Source: Pseudomonadota bacterium
GTDB lineage: Bacteria > Pseudomonadota > Alphaproteobacteria > Rhizobiales > MH13
Reading direction: 5' to 3'
DNA length: 64,000 bases
Assembly (NCBI GenBank): GCA_039024915.1
Contig: JBCCPK010000002.1
Location: 62,001 to 126,000, forward strand
In this document: one piece after another, positions 17,457 through 26,907 of the stretch
Layout: each line of letters starts with the position of its first letter
How positions within the stretch are numbered: the stretch's first letter is position 1
The notes under the pieces: model-generated
Told to the model about the DNA's origin: nothing
The model's database searches: none
What the model saw: only the letters and a program-made list of their open reading frames with translations
Translations under genes and position numbers: made by a program

Positions 17457-18008
17457 TCAGTCGCCCTCAAACTCCAAGAGCGCGTTCACGGGCACACCAA
17501 GCGCCTCAATTTTCTTCGCGCCACCGAGATCCGGGAGATCAATCACAAAGCACGCCGCAACAACCTGGGCGCCAATCGATTGCAGGAGTTTGATCGCGGC
17601 CTCCGCGGTACCACCCGTGGCAATCAAATCGTCAACAACCAGTACCTTCTCACCTGGACCGACGGCGTCTTTGTGCATCTCCATCTCATCGATGCCGTAT
17701 TCAAGAGAATACGCGATGCGCACGGTCTCGTGCGGCAGCTTTCCCTTTTTACGGATCGGAACGAACCCAGCCGAAATCTGATGCGCGACAGCGCCACCCA
17801 GAATAAAACCCCGAGCCTCGATACCAGCAACCTTGTCGATCTTATGCCCTGCATAGGGCTGCACAAGCTGATCAACCGCACGCCGGAAAGCACGAGCATC
17901 ACCAAGCAAAGTGGTTATGTCGCGAAACTCAATGCCGGGCCTCGGATAATCAGAGATTGTTCGGATTGCTTGTTCCAGAATGGGATCAGGTGCAGGCGCC
18001 ACAGACAT
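17457..18008 (-). CDS. apt: Adenine phosphoribosyltransferase
   Basis: A 183-residue salvage enzyme converting adenine and PRPP to AMP. Conserved elements are [45 protein letters not shown] and the PRPP loop [17 protein letters not shown]. Length is normal. It is downstream of petC on the same strand, but the strong terminator at 18097-18123 lies between them, so it probably has its own promoter in the 88 bp between that terminator and its start. Confidence 0.97.
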   Translation of the reverse strand: MSVAPAPDPILEQAIRTISDYPRPGIEFRDITTLLGDARAFRRAVDQLVQPYAGHKIDKVAGIEARGFILGGAVAHQISAGFVPIRKKGKLPHETVRIAYSLEYGIDEMEMHKDAVGPGEKVLVVDDLIATGGTAEAAIKLLQSIGAQVVAACFVIDLPDLGGAKKIEALGVPVNALLEFEGD

Positions 18009-18096
18009 TGTCCTCAGCTCGGTAAAATCGACAGGCGTCGCACCCTATGGCCGTCTCACCGCATTGGAAAGCGCATGGCTGGCTTTGTCCGAACAT

Positions 18097-18123
18097 AAAA
18101 AAGGGCCGCCCGATGGCGACCCT
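18097..18123 (-). terminator. Rho-independent terminator of petABC
   Basis: Read on the minus strand: a 9-bp stem AGGGTCGCC / GGCGGCCCT (one T-G wobble) with a 4-nt loop ATCG, then a run of six T. It begins 27 nt after the petC stop. This is the clearest terminator in the window and ends the cytochrome bc1 operon. Confidence 0.85.
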
Positions 18124-18150
18124 CCACTATTGCAAGACCGGCGCGGTTGA

Positions 18151-18993
18151 TCAGTGCTCGATTGTGCTCCAGACCCGGCGCTTGGTCGCGTAGACCAAAC
18201 CGCCAAAGATCAAAAGGAAGGCCATCACGCGAAAGCCCATTTCCTTACGGGCGTTAAGGTGCGGCTCGGCGGCCCACATCATGAAGGCTGAAATGTCCTT
18301 GGAGTACTGGCTAACCGTCTCCGGAGATCCATCCTGATAGGCGTGCATACCGTCCCACAACGGCTGTGCCATTGCGATATACTCACCGCCCGCAAAGTAG
18401 GGATTGTAGTTGCCGCTCTGGCCTTCCGGGTTGACGTGATCAGGATCATAACCAGTCAACAGGGAATAAATGTAATCCGGCCCATTCTCAGCGTATCCCG
18501 TGAAAATATCGAACACGAAGTTCGGGAAACCGCGGGTTGGAGCGCGCGCTTTGGCGAGCAGTGAAAAGTCTGGCGGATAGGCACCCATCGCAGCAACCGC
18601 AGCTTCCCGGTTCGGGAACGGCGTTGGAAAGCGATCAGATAAACGCGCCTCACGCTCAAACATATCTCCAAAGCTATCTGGCCCATCTTCCACAAAATAG
18701 GTCGATGCGATGGCGCGAACCTCGGCCTCCGAAAACTCTGGCCCACCGGGCTCCATGAGGTTACGGAATGCGATGCGGCTCAAAGCGTGGCATGCAGAAC
18801 AGTTTTCCGAGAAAATCTGGAACCCGCGCTGAAGTTGGGGGGTATCGTAAGTGCCGAAAATGCCGGCGAACGACCAATCCTGTTCGCGCGGCGCTTTCCC
18901 GCCACCGGCAGCGAGCGCAGCCGATGCCGGAAGGATCGCCACCAAAGCGGCGACCAGCACGTTCTTGAAGGTCCGGCTTGGGAAGTAAGCCAT
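18151..18993 (-). CDS. petC: Cytochrome c1 of the bc1 complex
   Basis: A 280-residue periplasm-facing subunit of ubiquinol:cytochrome c reductase. A Sec signal peptide (VLVAALVAILPASAALA) is followed by the heme-attachment motif CSACH (Cys65, Cys68, His69). The C-terminus has the anchoring helix (VMAFLLIFGGLVYATKRR). The size is that of a separate c1, so this is the three-gene form and not the fused cytochrome b/c1 (fbcH) seen in Bradyrhizobium. It lies 31 nt after petB and is followed by the operon terminator. Confidence 0.97.
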   Translation of the reverse strand: MAYFPSRTFKNVLVAALVAILPASAALAAGGGKAPREQDWSFAGIFGTYDTPQLQRGFQIFSENCSACHALSRIAFRNLMEPGGPEFSEAEVRAIASTYFVEDGPDSFGDMFEREARLSDRFPTPFPNREAAVAAMGAYPPDFSLLAKARAPTRGFPNFVFDIFTGYAENGPDYIYSLLTGYDPDHVNPEGQSGNYNPYFAGGEYIAMAQPLWDGMHAYQDGSPETVSQYSKDISAFMMWAAEPHLNARKEMGFRVMAFLLIFGGLVYATKRRVWSTIEH

Positions 18994-19024
18994 TTATTTC
19001 GTCTCCTTAAGGAAGCTCAACCAA

Positions 19025-20320
19025 TCAACCCTTCGTTTCAGGCGCTGCAGTCGCCCCAGCGGGCTGACCTGCACCTGAAGCAATTGGGCGCTTGGAAGAC
19101 TTCTTGAGAACTGCTTCGGTGATCGAGGCCGGGAGAGGCTTTGGCGTCTCAAAGAGACCCAGCACCGGCAGAATGATCAGGAAGTAAGCGAAGTAATAGA
19201 CGGTGCCAATTTGCATGGCGGGAACGTACCAGCCCTCGGCTGGCTTCGAGCCCAACCATCCCAGCCAAACGGCGTTGATAGCAAACAACCAGAAAGCGGT
19301 TTTGAACCAGACCGAGCGGAAGGCGCCGGAACGAACCTTCGAGGTGTCGAGCCATGGCAGGAAGAACAGCACCACAATCGCGCCAAACATTAATAGCACG
19401 CCGCCCAACGCAGACGGTACTGCGCGCAGGATCGCGTAAAATGGCAGGAAGTACCACTCAGGCACGATATGGGCCGGCGTCACGAGCGGGTTCGCCGCAA
19501 TGTAATTGTCCGCGTGACCCAAATAGTTTGGCAGATAGAAGACAAAGTATGCGAACACCGCGAAAAACACGATCATCGCAAACAAATCTTTGACCGTCGC
19601 ATATGGGGTAAATGGCACAGTGTCGGATTTCTGCTTGACCTCCACGCCGGTGGGGTTGGTCTGGCCTGTCACGTGCAGGGCCCAAACGTGCAGAATAACT
19701 ACGCCGAGGATCATGAACGGCATCAGATAATGCAGTGAGAAGAAGCGGTTCAACGTCGGATTGTCGACAGCAAATCCGCCCCACAACCATTGCACCAGCG
19801 TGTCGCCAACGATCGGGAACACCGAGAAGAAGTTCGTGATAACCGTCGCGCCCCAGAAGGACATCTGGCCCCAAACAAGCACGTAACCCATGAACGCAGT
19901 CGCCATCATCAGGAGGAAGATGATCACGCCAAGGATCCAAAGAACCTCTCTCGGCTCTTTGTAAGACCCATAATAGAGCCCACGGAAGATGTGGAGGTAG
20001 ACGGCGATAAAGAACATCGACGCACCAACCGCGTGCATGTAACGCAACAGCCAGCCGTAGTTCACATCCCGCATAATGTGCTCAACAGAGTTAAACGCCA
20101 TGTCCGCATGCGGCGTGTAATGCATCACAAGCACAATGCCGGTCACGATTTGCGAGACCAGCATAATCATCAGGATGCCGCCAAACGTGTACATGTAGTT
20201 GAGGTTCCGAGGGATCGGAAATTCAACAAATTGGCCGTGCATCATCCGCACGATCGGAAGACGCGCATCGAGCCAACGCTCAACACCCGTCTTAGGAACG
20301 TAGCTTGAAGGTCCAGACAT
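19025..20320 (-). CDS. petB: Cytochrome b of the bc1 complex
   Basis: A 431-residue membrane subunit with eight expected helices and two b hemes. It carries the Qo-site PEWY motif in [17 protein letters not shown]. The N-terminal half has [20 protein letters not shown] with heme-ligand histidines, and [20 protein letters not shown]. The C-terminal 30 residues ([14 protein letters not shown] and onward) are a low-complexity Ala/Gly/Pro tail. It is 39 nt after petA and 31 nt before petC. Function: ubiquinol oxidation and reduction in the Q-cycle. Confidence 0.98.
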   Translation of the reverse strand: MSGPSSYVPKTGVERWLDARLPIVRMMHGQFVEFPIPRNLNYMYTFGGILMIMLVSQIVTGIVLVMHYTPHADMAFNSVEHIMRDVNYGWLLRYMHAVGASMFFIAVYLHIFRGLYYGSYKEPREVLWILGVIIFLLMMATAFMGYVLVWGQMSFWGATVITNFFSVFPIVGDTLVQWLWGGFAVDNPTLNRFFSLHYLMPFMILGVVILHVWALHVTGQTNPTGVEVKQKSDTVPFTPYATVKDLFAMIVFFAVFAYFVFYLPNYLGHADNYIAANPLVTPAHIVPEWYFLPFYAILRAVPSALGGVLLMFGAIVVLFFLPWLDTSKVRSGAFRSVWFKTAFWLFAINAVWLGWLGSKPAEGWYVPAMQIGTVYYFAYFLIILPVLGLFETPKPLPASITEAVLKKSSKRPIASGAGQPAGATAAPETKG

Positions 20321-20359
20321 AAAATATCTCCTCAGAGATGATAAGATTGTCCGCCGGTA

Positions 20360-20938
20360 TCAGCCGATGCGGATGGTCGTGTCAGAAATGAATTCGTAGG
20401 TCGGTATCGCAAGATTTTCCGGGGCCGGGCCGCGCCGAATCCGTCCGGCGGTATCGTAGTGAGACCCATGACAAGGGCAGAACCAGCCCCCAAAATCACC
20501 GGCTTCGGAAAGCGGAATGCAGCCCAGATGCGTACAAACACCCGTCATCAGAATGAATTCCGGACGATCGGCAAGCGAACGGTTTTCGTTCGTCGCTGTC
20601 GCTGCCGGGTCTACCTCAAGACGCGCATTCTGGTCGGGCAGTTCGGAAACTTCGACTGCTTCTGCTTCCGCAATCTCTTCCTCAGTGCGGTACCGAATGA
20701 AAACCGGCTTGCCCCGCCACATGACCGACACCTGGTCGCCAGGCTGCATGGATCCGATGTCAACTTCACTTGTCGACAAGGCCAATGCGGAGGCATCAGG
20801 GTTCATCTGCGCAATAAAAGGCCACGCGAGTGAGCCTACGCCGATTCCTCCCATCGCGATTGTCGCAATGTAAAGAAAATCCCGCCGTGTTGGCTCGTCA
20901 CCATCGGGATCTGGGGAAATATCAGTTTGTGTCGACAA
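20360..20938 (-). CDS. petA: Rieske iron-sulfur subunit of the bc1 complex
   Basis: A 192-residue protein. The N-terminus has a twin-arginine motif (TRRDFLYIATIA) leading to a single membrane anchor (about 20-43). The soluble domain holds the two cluster-binding boxes CTHLGC (Cys135, His137, Cys140) and CPCHGSH (Cys154, Cys156, His157). The Tat motif fits export of the folded [2Fe-2S] domain, with the anchor normally not cleaved. First gene of petABC; it is divergent from trmL across 332 bp. Confidence 0.98.
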   Translation of the reverse strand: MSTQTDISPDPDGDEPTRRDFLYIATIAMGGIGVGSLAWPFIAQMNPDASALALSTSEVDIGSMQPGDQVSVMWRGKPVFIRYRTEEEIAEAEAVEVSELPDQNARLEVDPAATATNENRSLADRPEFILMTGVCTHLGCIPLSEAGDFGGWFCPCHGSHYDTAGRIRRGPAPENLAIPTYEFISDTTIRIG

Positions 20939-21270
20939 GGTCCTAATCCTCAGCAGAAAATCGAGTTGGCATACGCCTTTGTCCGCATCCTGCTACCCAT
21001 TTACTTTAGAATGGTTACATAATTCAAATTGGCTCTGTGGTCAGTCTGGCAATTCGCCGCATTCCATGGCTGTTGGAGCAATCTTTCAGCGCGCCAAAAG
21101 TCTCAATGCAACACCTCTCGGCGGGACAAATGTGCAAGTTTTTTTGCTCCTGAGAGCTAGGCATCTTATCCAAGCGATGCGATACCCCAGCCTGTGACAG
21201 ACATTAGTCTGTACGCAATTTGGTTCGCTATGGTTCACGCCCGCTATCACCCCGAAAAGTACCGCGTTTT
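20939..21270. other. Divergent intergenic region petA / trmL
   Basis: 332 bp with no supported gene. It must carry the petABC promoter (minus) and a promoter for trmL-hemF (plus). A perfect 16-bp palindrome ACAGAC-ATTA-GTCTGT lies at 21197-21212, about 60 bp before trmL. A run of eight T occurs around 21140. No -35/-10 pair is certain. Confidence 0.6.
21197..21212. promoter_or_regulatory. Perfect palindrome between petA and trmL
   Basis: ACAGAC (21197-21202) and GTCTGT (21207-21212) form a perfect dyad with a 4-bp centre. It is placed where an operator for trmL-hemF or petABC would be expected. The protein that binds it is unknown; the PetP/PetR homologues at the window start are candidates only by inference. 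Confidence 0.35.
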
Positions 21271-21738
21271 ATGGTAGCACTTGCACTGTTTCAGCCTGAG
21301 ATTCCCAGCAATACCGGCGCATTGATGCGCTTGTCAGCGTGCCTCGATATACCGTTGCACATAATAGGCCCGACCGGTTTCGTGATGACGGATCGGGCGT
21401 TGCGGCGGGCTGGCCTCGATTATCGTGATAATGCCCAAACCCACCTCTATCCCGATTTCGATGCTTTTTCCTCCGCCATGGCGTGGGATCATCCGCGCCT
21501 TGTTCTGATGACAACGCAATCTCACGTCCCTTATCATGACCACCGCTTTGAAGCGGGCGACGTCATCGTTATGGGGCGCGAATCGTCCGGGGCACCTGAG
21601 TGGCTACACCAACGTGCTGATGTTCGTTTGTGCGTTCCTATGGCTCCAAACCAGCGCTCACTGAACCTCAGCATCGCAGCAAGCATCGTCATTGGCGAAG
21701 CTTTGCGGCAAACCAATGCGTTCCCCGGTCACTTATGA
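21271..21738 (+). CDS. trmL: tRNA (cytidine/uridine-34 2'-O)-methyltransferase
   Basis: A 155-residue SPOUT-class enzyme that methylates the wobble nucleotide ribose of certain tRNA-Leu species. Knotted-fold motifs: [19 protein letters not shown] at the N-terminus, [14 protein letters not shown], and the C-terminal [23 protein letters not shown] 21271 gives the usual length; an upstream TTG (21220) would add 17 non-conserved residues. It is divergent from petA and 40 nt before hemF, with which it is probably transcribed. Confidence 0.93.
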   Translation: MVALALFQPEIPSNTGALMRLSACLDIPLHIIGPTGFVMTDRALRRAGLDYRDNAQTHLYPDFDAFSSAMAWDHPRLVLMTTQSHVPYHDHRFEAGDVIVMGRESSGAPEWLHQRADVRLCVPMAPNQRSLNLSIAASIVIGEALRQTNAFPGHL

Positions 21739-21778
21739 TCAGCCAAACAAAGCATACACCGAACGAAGCCCGACCCTC

Positions 21779-22714
21779 ATGACAAGCTTTAAACCGATCT
21801 TCTCGCCAGACGCTCTGCCGGCACAGCTGCCTGATGACACCGAAGACAAAAAAAATCTCGCCAGGACCTGGTTCGAACAGTTACGCGACCGGATCGTCGG
21901 GGCGTTTGAGCGCATCGAGCAGGATGCAGACGGAAAACCCGGCACAGAAGGCCACGCCGCTGGCCAATTTGAGCTACGCCCCCACGAAAGGACGAACCAT
22001 GACGGGACCGCAGGGGGCGGCGGCGTCATGGGGCTGATGAAGGGAAGAATTTTCGAGAAGGTTGGCGTTCACATATCCACCGTCCACGGGACCTTCGCAC
22101 CCGCCTTCCAGAAGCAAATTCCTGGTGCCGCAGACGACCCTCGTTTTTGGGCGTCGGGCATCTCGCTGATCGCCCACATGCGCAATCCGAACATACCAGC
22201 GGTGCATATGAATACGCGCATGGTTGTAACGACGAGGCAATGGTTCGGTGGAGGCGCAGACCTCACGCCCGTGCTTATGGCCCGCAGAACACAAGACGAC
22301 CCCGATAGCCTAGCATTTCATCAGGCGATGGAAGATGCGTGCGACGGGCATGAGCCAGCAGACTATGCCGCGTTCAAGGCTTGGTGCGACGACTATTTTT
22401 ATCTACCGCATCGCGACGAAGCGCGCGGCATAGGCGGCATTTTTTATGACTATCTGCATTCTGGCGATTGGAACGCCGACTTTGCCCTGACCCAGTCAGT
22501 GGGAACCGCTTTTGCCGACATTTACCCAAAGCTCGTCCGCGACAATTGGGACAAGCCATTCAGTCAAGCGCAACGGGACGAACAATTGGTCCGGCGCGGG
22601 CGCTATGTTGAGTTTAACCTGCTGTACGACAGAGGCACAATTTTTGGCTTGAAAACCGGCGGAAACGTCGATGCAATCCTATCGTCAATGCCGCCAGAAG
22701 TGCACTTTCCCTGA
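21779..22714 (+). CDS. hemF: Oxygen-dependent coproporphyrinogen III oxidase
   Basis: A 311-residue cytoplasmic heme-synthesis enzyme converting coproporphyrinogen III to protoporphyrinogen IX with O2. Conserved segments: [57 protein letters not shown] and [23 protein letters not shown] 21779 is used; an in-frame codon at 21692 would extend back into trmL without conservation. Location beside petABC groups heme supply with a major heme consumer. It converges with cca (23 nt). Confidence 0.96.
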   Translation: MTSFKPIFSPDALPAQLPDDTEDKKNLARTWFEQLRDRIVGAFERIEQDADGKPGTEGHAAGQFELRPHERTNHDGTAGGGGVMGLMKGRIFEKVGVHISTVHGTFAPAFQKQIPGAADDPRFWASGISLIAHMRNPNIPAVHMNTRMVVTTRQWFGGGADLTPVLMARRTQDDPDSLAFHQAMEDACDGHEPADYAAFKAWCDDYFYLPHRDEARGIGGIFYDYLHSGDWNADFALTQSVGTAFADIYPKLVRDNWDKPFSQAQRDEQLVRRGRYVEFNLLYDRGTIFGLKTGGNVDAILSSMPPEVHFP

Positions 22715-22737
22715 CAAATCCTGCCAGTCTTTTCCCT

Positions 22738-23985
22738 TCAGCTTTTCAAGACATCCAAGAGTTCATCACGGCCCATTTGAAAGTCGGACGCCACCCAGGC
22801 TCCTTCCATCATACTAAGCGCAGCACCGAGCTGCGGGCCCTGCTCGATCCCGCGCGCAACAAGATCCGAGCCACTCACCGGAAGACTGGGCTTTTTCCAA
22901 GTACGGCTTTGCTTGAGCACATCGGACAACACGGCAACCAATGCAGCCGGTAAGGGCTGCTCAGGATCCGCGTCCAAAGATGCAGCGCCACGGAGGATGG
23001 CGGCATCAATGATGGCGCTTGCCCCGTGCTGGTAAAGGGACAGACGCAGCTTGGCCGGCTCGGAAAGCCGATCAATATTAGCATCCTCGATCGCAGAGCG
23101 CACATTAAGCAGTGTTTTGCGCTCTACACCCGATAGCCTCAGACGCTCGGCAAGCGCGTTGGTTCTATCCGGACCAAAAGGGTTCAACAGGACTAGGAGC
23201 CGCCGGAGTGGCTCCACCGGCGCTTCCAAGGCGCTCTCCAGGCGCTGCAACCGCGCGAAACCGTCCATGTCGCCGCTTTCGGGCAGGATGATCTGATACA
23301 CCCCGCATTGGCGCATCCACAAAAGCGCTCGGCCTGCATCGGGTGCCGAAAGCAATTTCTTCAACTCTGACCAAACCCGCTCCGCGGAAAGCTCGCGCAG
23401 ACCATCGCGTTTGTTGACGATGGCCTTAATGGCATCCCGGTCAGGCGCACCTCGACCGTACCAGCCGTAAAAACGGAAAAACCGCAGTATCCGCAGATAG
23501 TCTTCGGTGATGCGCTGAACAGGATTGCCGATAAAGCGTAACCTACGCGCCTCGAGATCATCGAGACCGCCAACCGGGTCGTGCAGCGTGCCGTCCGCAG
23601 AGACGTAAAGCGCATTCATCGTGAAGTCGCGACGCACAGCGTCGTCGCCAAGATGGCGGGAAAAGGCCACAACCGCGCGACGCCCGTCCGTCGCAACATC
23701 CTTGCGAAGTGTCGTGATTTCAAACGGAACGGAACCCACCACCAGCGTGACCGTTCCATGGTCAATCCCAGTCGGTACAGCTTTGATCCCGGCTGTCTGG
23801 GCGCGTGCGATTACCGCTTCAGGGACGGCTTGCGTTGCGATGTCGATATCACCAACGGGCTCGCCAAGAAGGGCGTTACGAACGCACCCTCCCACAAGCC
23901 AAGCCTCGTCTTCGTCCTGCTGGACAGCGTCGAAGACAGTGCGGACGCCCGGACGCTCAAAGAGCGCGCCGATTGCGTCGGTCAT
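22738..23985 (-). CDS. cca: CCA tRNA nucleotidyltransferase
   Basis: A 415-residue class II nucleotidyltransferase that adds or repairs the 3' CCA of tRNAs. The catalytic head has VGGCVRNALLGEPVGDIDIA (with the two metal-binding aspartates) and RRDFTMNALYVSADG. The neck contains RFIGNPVQRITEDYLRILRF, also conserved in the family. The C-terminal half is helical and less conserved. The start overlaps the DUF6111 stop by 4 nt (ATGA). It is the last gene of a DUF1285-Nudix-DUF6111-cca run. Confidence 0.95.
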   Translation of the reverse strand: MTDAIGALFERPGVRTVFDAVQQDEDEAWLVGGCVRNALLGEPVGDIDIATQAVPEAVIARAQTAGIKAVPTGIDHGTVTLVVGSVPFEITTLRKDVATDGRRAVVAFSRHLGDDAVRRDFTMNALYVSADGTLHDPVGGLDDLEARRLRFIGNPVQRITEDYLRILRFFRFYGWYGRGAPDRDAIKAIVNKRDGLRELSAERVWSELKKLLSAPDAGRALLWMRQCGVYQIILPESGDMDGFARLQRLESALEAPVEPLRRLLVLLNPFGPDRTNALAERLRLSGVERKTLLNVRSAIEDANIDRLSEPAKLRLSLYQHGASAIIDAAILRGAASLDADPEQPLPAALVAVLSDVLKQSRTWKKPSLPVSGSDLVARGIEQGPQLGAALSMMEGAWVASDFQMGRDELLDVLKS

Positions 23986-24236
23986 TCGGTAGGCTCGATA
24001 AAGCGACCTGGTACGATCTCGCCATCGACAATACGTGGCGGCTCATATTGACCAGTGGTCCCGCCCGTCTCGAACTGCGCCAGCGTGATCATGGAGACAA
24101 AAACGAGGGCCACACCGCTTCCAAGCAGCCAGTAAAACGGTACATCCGTCCGCTTGCCTCGAACCGTCGTCCAAAGCAAATACAGCGCGAACGGAACAAG
24201 AAACAGCGCCAGATTGATCACAGCGATACGAAGCAC
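23982..24236 (-). CDS. DUF6111-family small membrane protein
   Basis: An 84-residue protein with two hydrophobic helices (INLALFLVPFALYLLW and FYWLLGSGVALVFVSMITLA) and a polar tail ending in a Pro/Glu-rich stretch. The start is GTG 24236, preceded by AAGGTGG at about 6 nt; reading on to 24305 would intrude into the Nudix gene and adds unrelated sequence. It lies 11 nt after the Nudix stop and overlaps cca by 4 nt. The family is typical of Hyphomicrobiales; function unknown. Confidence 0.8.
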   Translation of the reverse strand: MLRIAVINLALFLVPFALYLLWTTVRGKRTDVPFYWLLGSGVALVFVSMITLAQFETGGTTGQYEPPRIVDGEIVPGRFIEPTE

Positions 24237-24247
24237 GGAAAACCACC

Positions 24248-24970
24248 TTAGTTTGTCAGAACCCGACTGGACATGTGGTGAATGATTCCTGCCGTCAAAC
24301 CCCATATGCGACGATCACCATATTGATAGGTGTAAAAGAAGCGCTCCGCACCTTCAAAAAAGCGGCTTGTCTTCGATACGTTTCGCGGATCGAGCAAAAA
24401 ACGCAGCGGCACAAAAAAAATGTCAGCAACCTCTGCAGGATTGGCGACCAGCGGCGGCCAGCCATCAACCAAAGACACCACTGGGTAGACCCGGTAACCG
24501 GTTCGGGAGGCGTAGCTTGGCAAAAAGCCCTTCAGCGATCCGGCGTCTTGATCGAGACCCACCTCCTCGAACGCCTCGCGCACCGCAGCCTCTTCAGGCG
24601 CCTCGCCAGGATCTATTCGGCCACCAGGAAACGCAATCTGCCCAGCATGTGACGACAGGTTAGCCGTCCGAACGGTCATCACAACCTCCGGCTCTGCCGC
24701 GTTGCGGTTTATCGCTATGAGGACCGCCGCCGGCTTGAGTGGTTGTTGCACCAAGCGACCAGAAAAGTCGGGGTTCAAAACATGATCACCGCTCGGATCG
24801 GGAACCGTGTTGGTCGGCCGCTCACCTGAGCTGAATATCGCTGGAGGATGTGTCACCGGGATGAGCGGCTTGAGAAGCAGGCTTTCAAAGAGCCTATCGA
24901 GCAATTGCGCACCGGACAGCGCAGAAAGACTATCGACCTTTGCGGCTTGCGACCTGCTCACGTTATCCAT
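24248..24970 (-). CDS. Nudix CoA pyrophosphatase
   Basis: A 240-residue Nudix hydrolase of the CoA-pyrophosphatase (NudL-like) type. The Nudix box runs from GRIDPGE to REAFEEVG with the expected Glu residues. The upstream RTANLSSHAGQIAFPGG is the subfamily signature for CoA/acyl-CoA cleavage to phosphopantetheine and 3',5'-ADP. ATG 24970 is preferred; an in-frame TTG at 25021 would add 17 residues and is possible. Part of the DUF1285-Nudix-DUF6111-cca run. Confidence 0.9.
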   Translation of the reverse strand: MDNVSRSQAAKVDSLSALSGAQLLDRLFESLLLKPLIPVTHPPAIFSSGERPTNTVPDPSGDHVLNPDFSGRLVQQPLKPAAVLIAINRNAAEPEVVMTVRTANLSSHAGQIAFPGGRIDPGEAPEEAAVREAFEEVGLDQDAGSLKGFLPSYASRTGYRVYPVVSLVDGWPPLVANPAEVADIFFVPLRFLLDPRNVSKTSRFFEGAERFFYTYQYGDRRIWGLTAGIIHHMSSRVLTN

Positions 24971-25039
24971 GAATAGTATATCCGGCGACGTCCGCCTGCC
25001 CTCTCCCGCGGCAGCAAACAATACAAGGGCTGGCCTTCG

Positions 25040-25597
25040 TCAAACGAGTGTAATGGGAAAGACTTCGCCGCCTGACCGAAGGATTGGCTGCTCATCGGAG
25101 AAGCCTACCAAGCGGTCATCGCTCAATATCGCCATCGTCGTGGAACGGTTGATCAAGGCTTCAATACGGCCGCGCACCAGAGCGTAGGGTTTGATGCCAC
25201 CGGTCTCCGGCTCAACCTCGAAGCGAATTGGATGCTCTGAACCTATCTCCAGAAAATCATCCATGTTCGTTCGCAAGGCCAGAACGGGGCCATCCTTGGT
25301 ATCTCGAATTGCGTGATCGACACCGATCAGCGGCGCGTCATCAACCGCGATGGCTAATTTCTCATGTGGCGTGACCAAATAGGTCACGCCGTCTTCGTCC
25401 TTGCGTAACAGTGAGGAAAACAGCCGCGCCAAGCGCGTACGATTGATTGGACCCCCTTCATGATACCACGTCCCATCCGCAGCGATTCGTATGTCGATGG
25501 ACCCACAAAGGGGCGGATCCCAGCGATCAACGGGCGGTGTCCGCCGACCAGAACCGGCGGCGAATAGGAGAGTCTCAAACGGCGTTAGCGTGTCCAT
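25040..25597 (-). CDS. DUF1285-family protein
   Basis: A 185-residue protein of the DUF1285 family. The GSIDIRIAADGTWYHEGGPI motif near residue 32, RLARLFSSLLRKDEDG, and the later RFEVEPETGGIKPYALVRGR are characteristic. Structures of the family show a compact beta fold; no function is proven. It is the first gene of a minus-strand unit with the CoA pyrophosphatase, DUF6111 and cca, and is divergent from moxR across 296 bp. Confidence 0.9.
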   Translation of the reverse strand: MDTLTPFETLLFAAGSGRRTPPVDRWDPPLCGSIDIRIAADGTWYHEGGPINRTRLARLFSSLLRKDEDGVTYLVTPHEKLAIAVDDAPLIGVDHAIRDTKDGPVLALRTNMDDFLEIGSEHPIRFEVEPETGGIKPYALVRGRIEALINRSTTMAILSDDRLVGFSDEQPILRSGGEVFPITLV

Positions 25598-25722
25598 AGG
25601 AAAGAGTGTCGTGCTTTTTTGCCTTCAAGGAAAGAGCGTAATTGCCCGATATGTTTCGTGTGTGGCGCTGTGCGCTTTCAAATAACCTGTCGATGACACC
25701 TTAGCGCTCTATGTGCACAGCC

Positions 25723-25744
25723 AAGCTCAAAAGACATTGAGCTT
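25723..25744. promoter_or_regulatory. Inverted repeat in the DUF1285 / moxR divergent region
   Basis: AAGCTCAA (25723-25730) and TTGAGCTT (25737-25744) make a perfect 8-bp inverted repeat with a 6-bp spacer. It lies 126 bp from the DUF1285 start and 150 bp from the moxR start. No T-run follows, so an operator is likelier than a terminator. The rest of 25598-25893 shows nothing I recognise. Confidence 0.4.
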
Positions 25745-25893
25745 TGTCAGAAAACTGCGTTCACTGCGGTTGGAATCATATGAATACGCGGCAACTAACT
25801 TGATCGACAGACGCCGCATCAACGCCATCAGACGGGCCTAATTGGTCATCACAGGTTGCAAGAGCAACTTGATCCAAGGCAGGAGAGCAAGTC

Positions 25894-26907
25894 TTGAGCG
25901 ACGCTGTAATCGAAACGGCCCATGCCTCCGAGACACAAATTGCGGATCGGGCGGCGGCAATGTCCGAAAAGCTTGAGCAGGCGCGCGTTACGATTGGCCA
26001 GACGATCCTTGGCCAGCAAAAAGTGATCGATAGTGCACTGATCGCCTTGCTGTGCGGCGGTCACGCGTTGCTGGTCGGCTTGCCGGGTCTTGCGAAAACC
26101 AAGCTGGTCGAAACGCTTGGGACAGTTCTCAGCCTTGATGCGCGCCGCGTCCAATTCACACCCGACCTCCTTCCGTCCGACATCCTTGGAGCTGAAGTGC
26201 TTGAGGAGAGTGCGGACGGGCGGCGCGCCTTCCGCTTTATTGAGGGGCCTGTGTTCTCGCAACTTCTGATGGCCGATGAAATCAATCGAGCAAGTCCAAG
26301 AACGCAAAGCGCTCTTCTGCAGGCCATGCAGGAACAACATGTGACAGTCGCTGGCACCCGCCATGAATTACCAGCGCCTTTTCACGTTCTCGCCACGCAA
26401 AATCCCATAGAGCAAGAGGGCACCTATCCGCTGCCTGAAGCGCAGCTCGACCGGTTTCTTCTGGAGATCGAAATCGGCTTTCCCGACCGCGAAGCTGAGC
26501 GCGCTATGCTGAAGCTAACCACCGGGAGCATTGAGGCCACGCCAACCGCGATCTTATCGACGTCCGAACTGATTGCGGCTCAGGCCCTCGTTCGGGCCAT
26601 GCCAGTTGGCGAAAAAGTTGCTGAAGCGATCCTGGACTTGGTGCGGGGCGCCAGACCAGGGCCGGAAGCTCACGCGGTCATCGGCGACCATCTGGATTGG
26701 GGGCCTGGTCCCCGCGCCTCCCAGGCTTTGATGCTTGCAAGCCGGGCCCGAGCCCTGCTCACCGGTCGCTTTGCCCCTTCTACCGAGGACGTCGCAGCGC
26801 TCGCCGAACCGGTCTTGAGGCATCGCATGGCGCTCACGTACGCAGCGCGGGCGGAAGGTGTCACGCGACGCGATTTGGTGGCGAAGCTCGCTGAGGCGGT
26901 CCTGTGA
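25894..26907 (+). CDS. MoxR-family AAA+ ATPase
   Basis: A 337-residue AAA+ protein of the MoxR class, thought to be chaperones that mature partner proteins, often those with von Willebrand A (VWA) domains. Motifs: Walker A region GLPGLAKTKLVETL, Walker B LLMADEINRASPRTQSALLQ, and LATQNPIEQEGTYPLPEAQL. Start: TTG 25894 with AGGAG 8 nt upstream; no better in-frame start is seen before the conserved region. The stop overlaps the next start by 4 nt (GTGA). First gene of a four-gene unit whose other members carry VWA or BatA features. Confidence 0.93.
   Translation: MSDAVIETAHASETQIADRAAAMSEKLEQARVTIGQTILGQQKVIDSALIALLCGGHALLVGLPGLAKTKLVETLGTVLSLDARRVQFTPDLLPSDILGAEVLEESADGRRAFRFIEGPVFSQLLMADEINRASPRTQSALLQAMQEQHVTVAGTRHELPAPFHVLATQNPIEQEGTYPLPEAQLDRFLLEIEIGFPDREAERAMLKLTTGSIEATPTAILSTSELIAAQALVRAMPVGEKVAEAILDLVRGARPGPEAHAVIGDHLDWGPGPRASQALMLASRARALLTGRFAPSTEDVAALAEPVLRHRMALTYAARAEGVTRRDLVAKLAEAVL

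Noticed and set aside
21005-21021. Possible Irr (iron control) box upstream of petABC
   Set aside because: Only the left half TTTAGAA matches; the right half has 4 of 7 expected bases, too weak to call.
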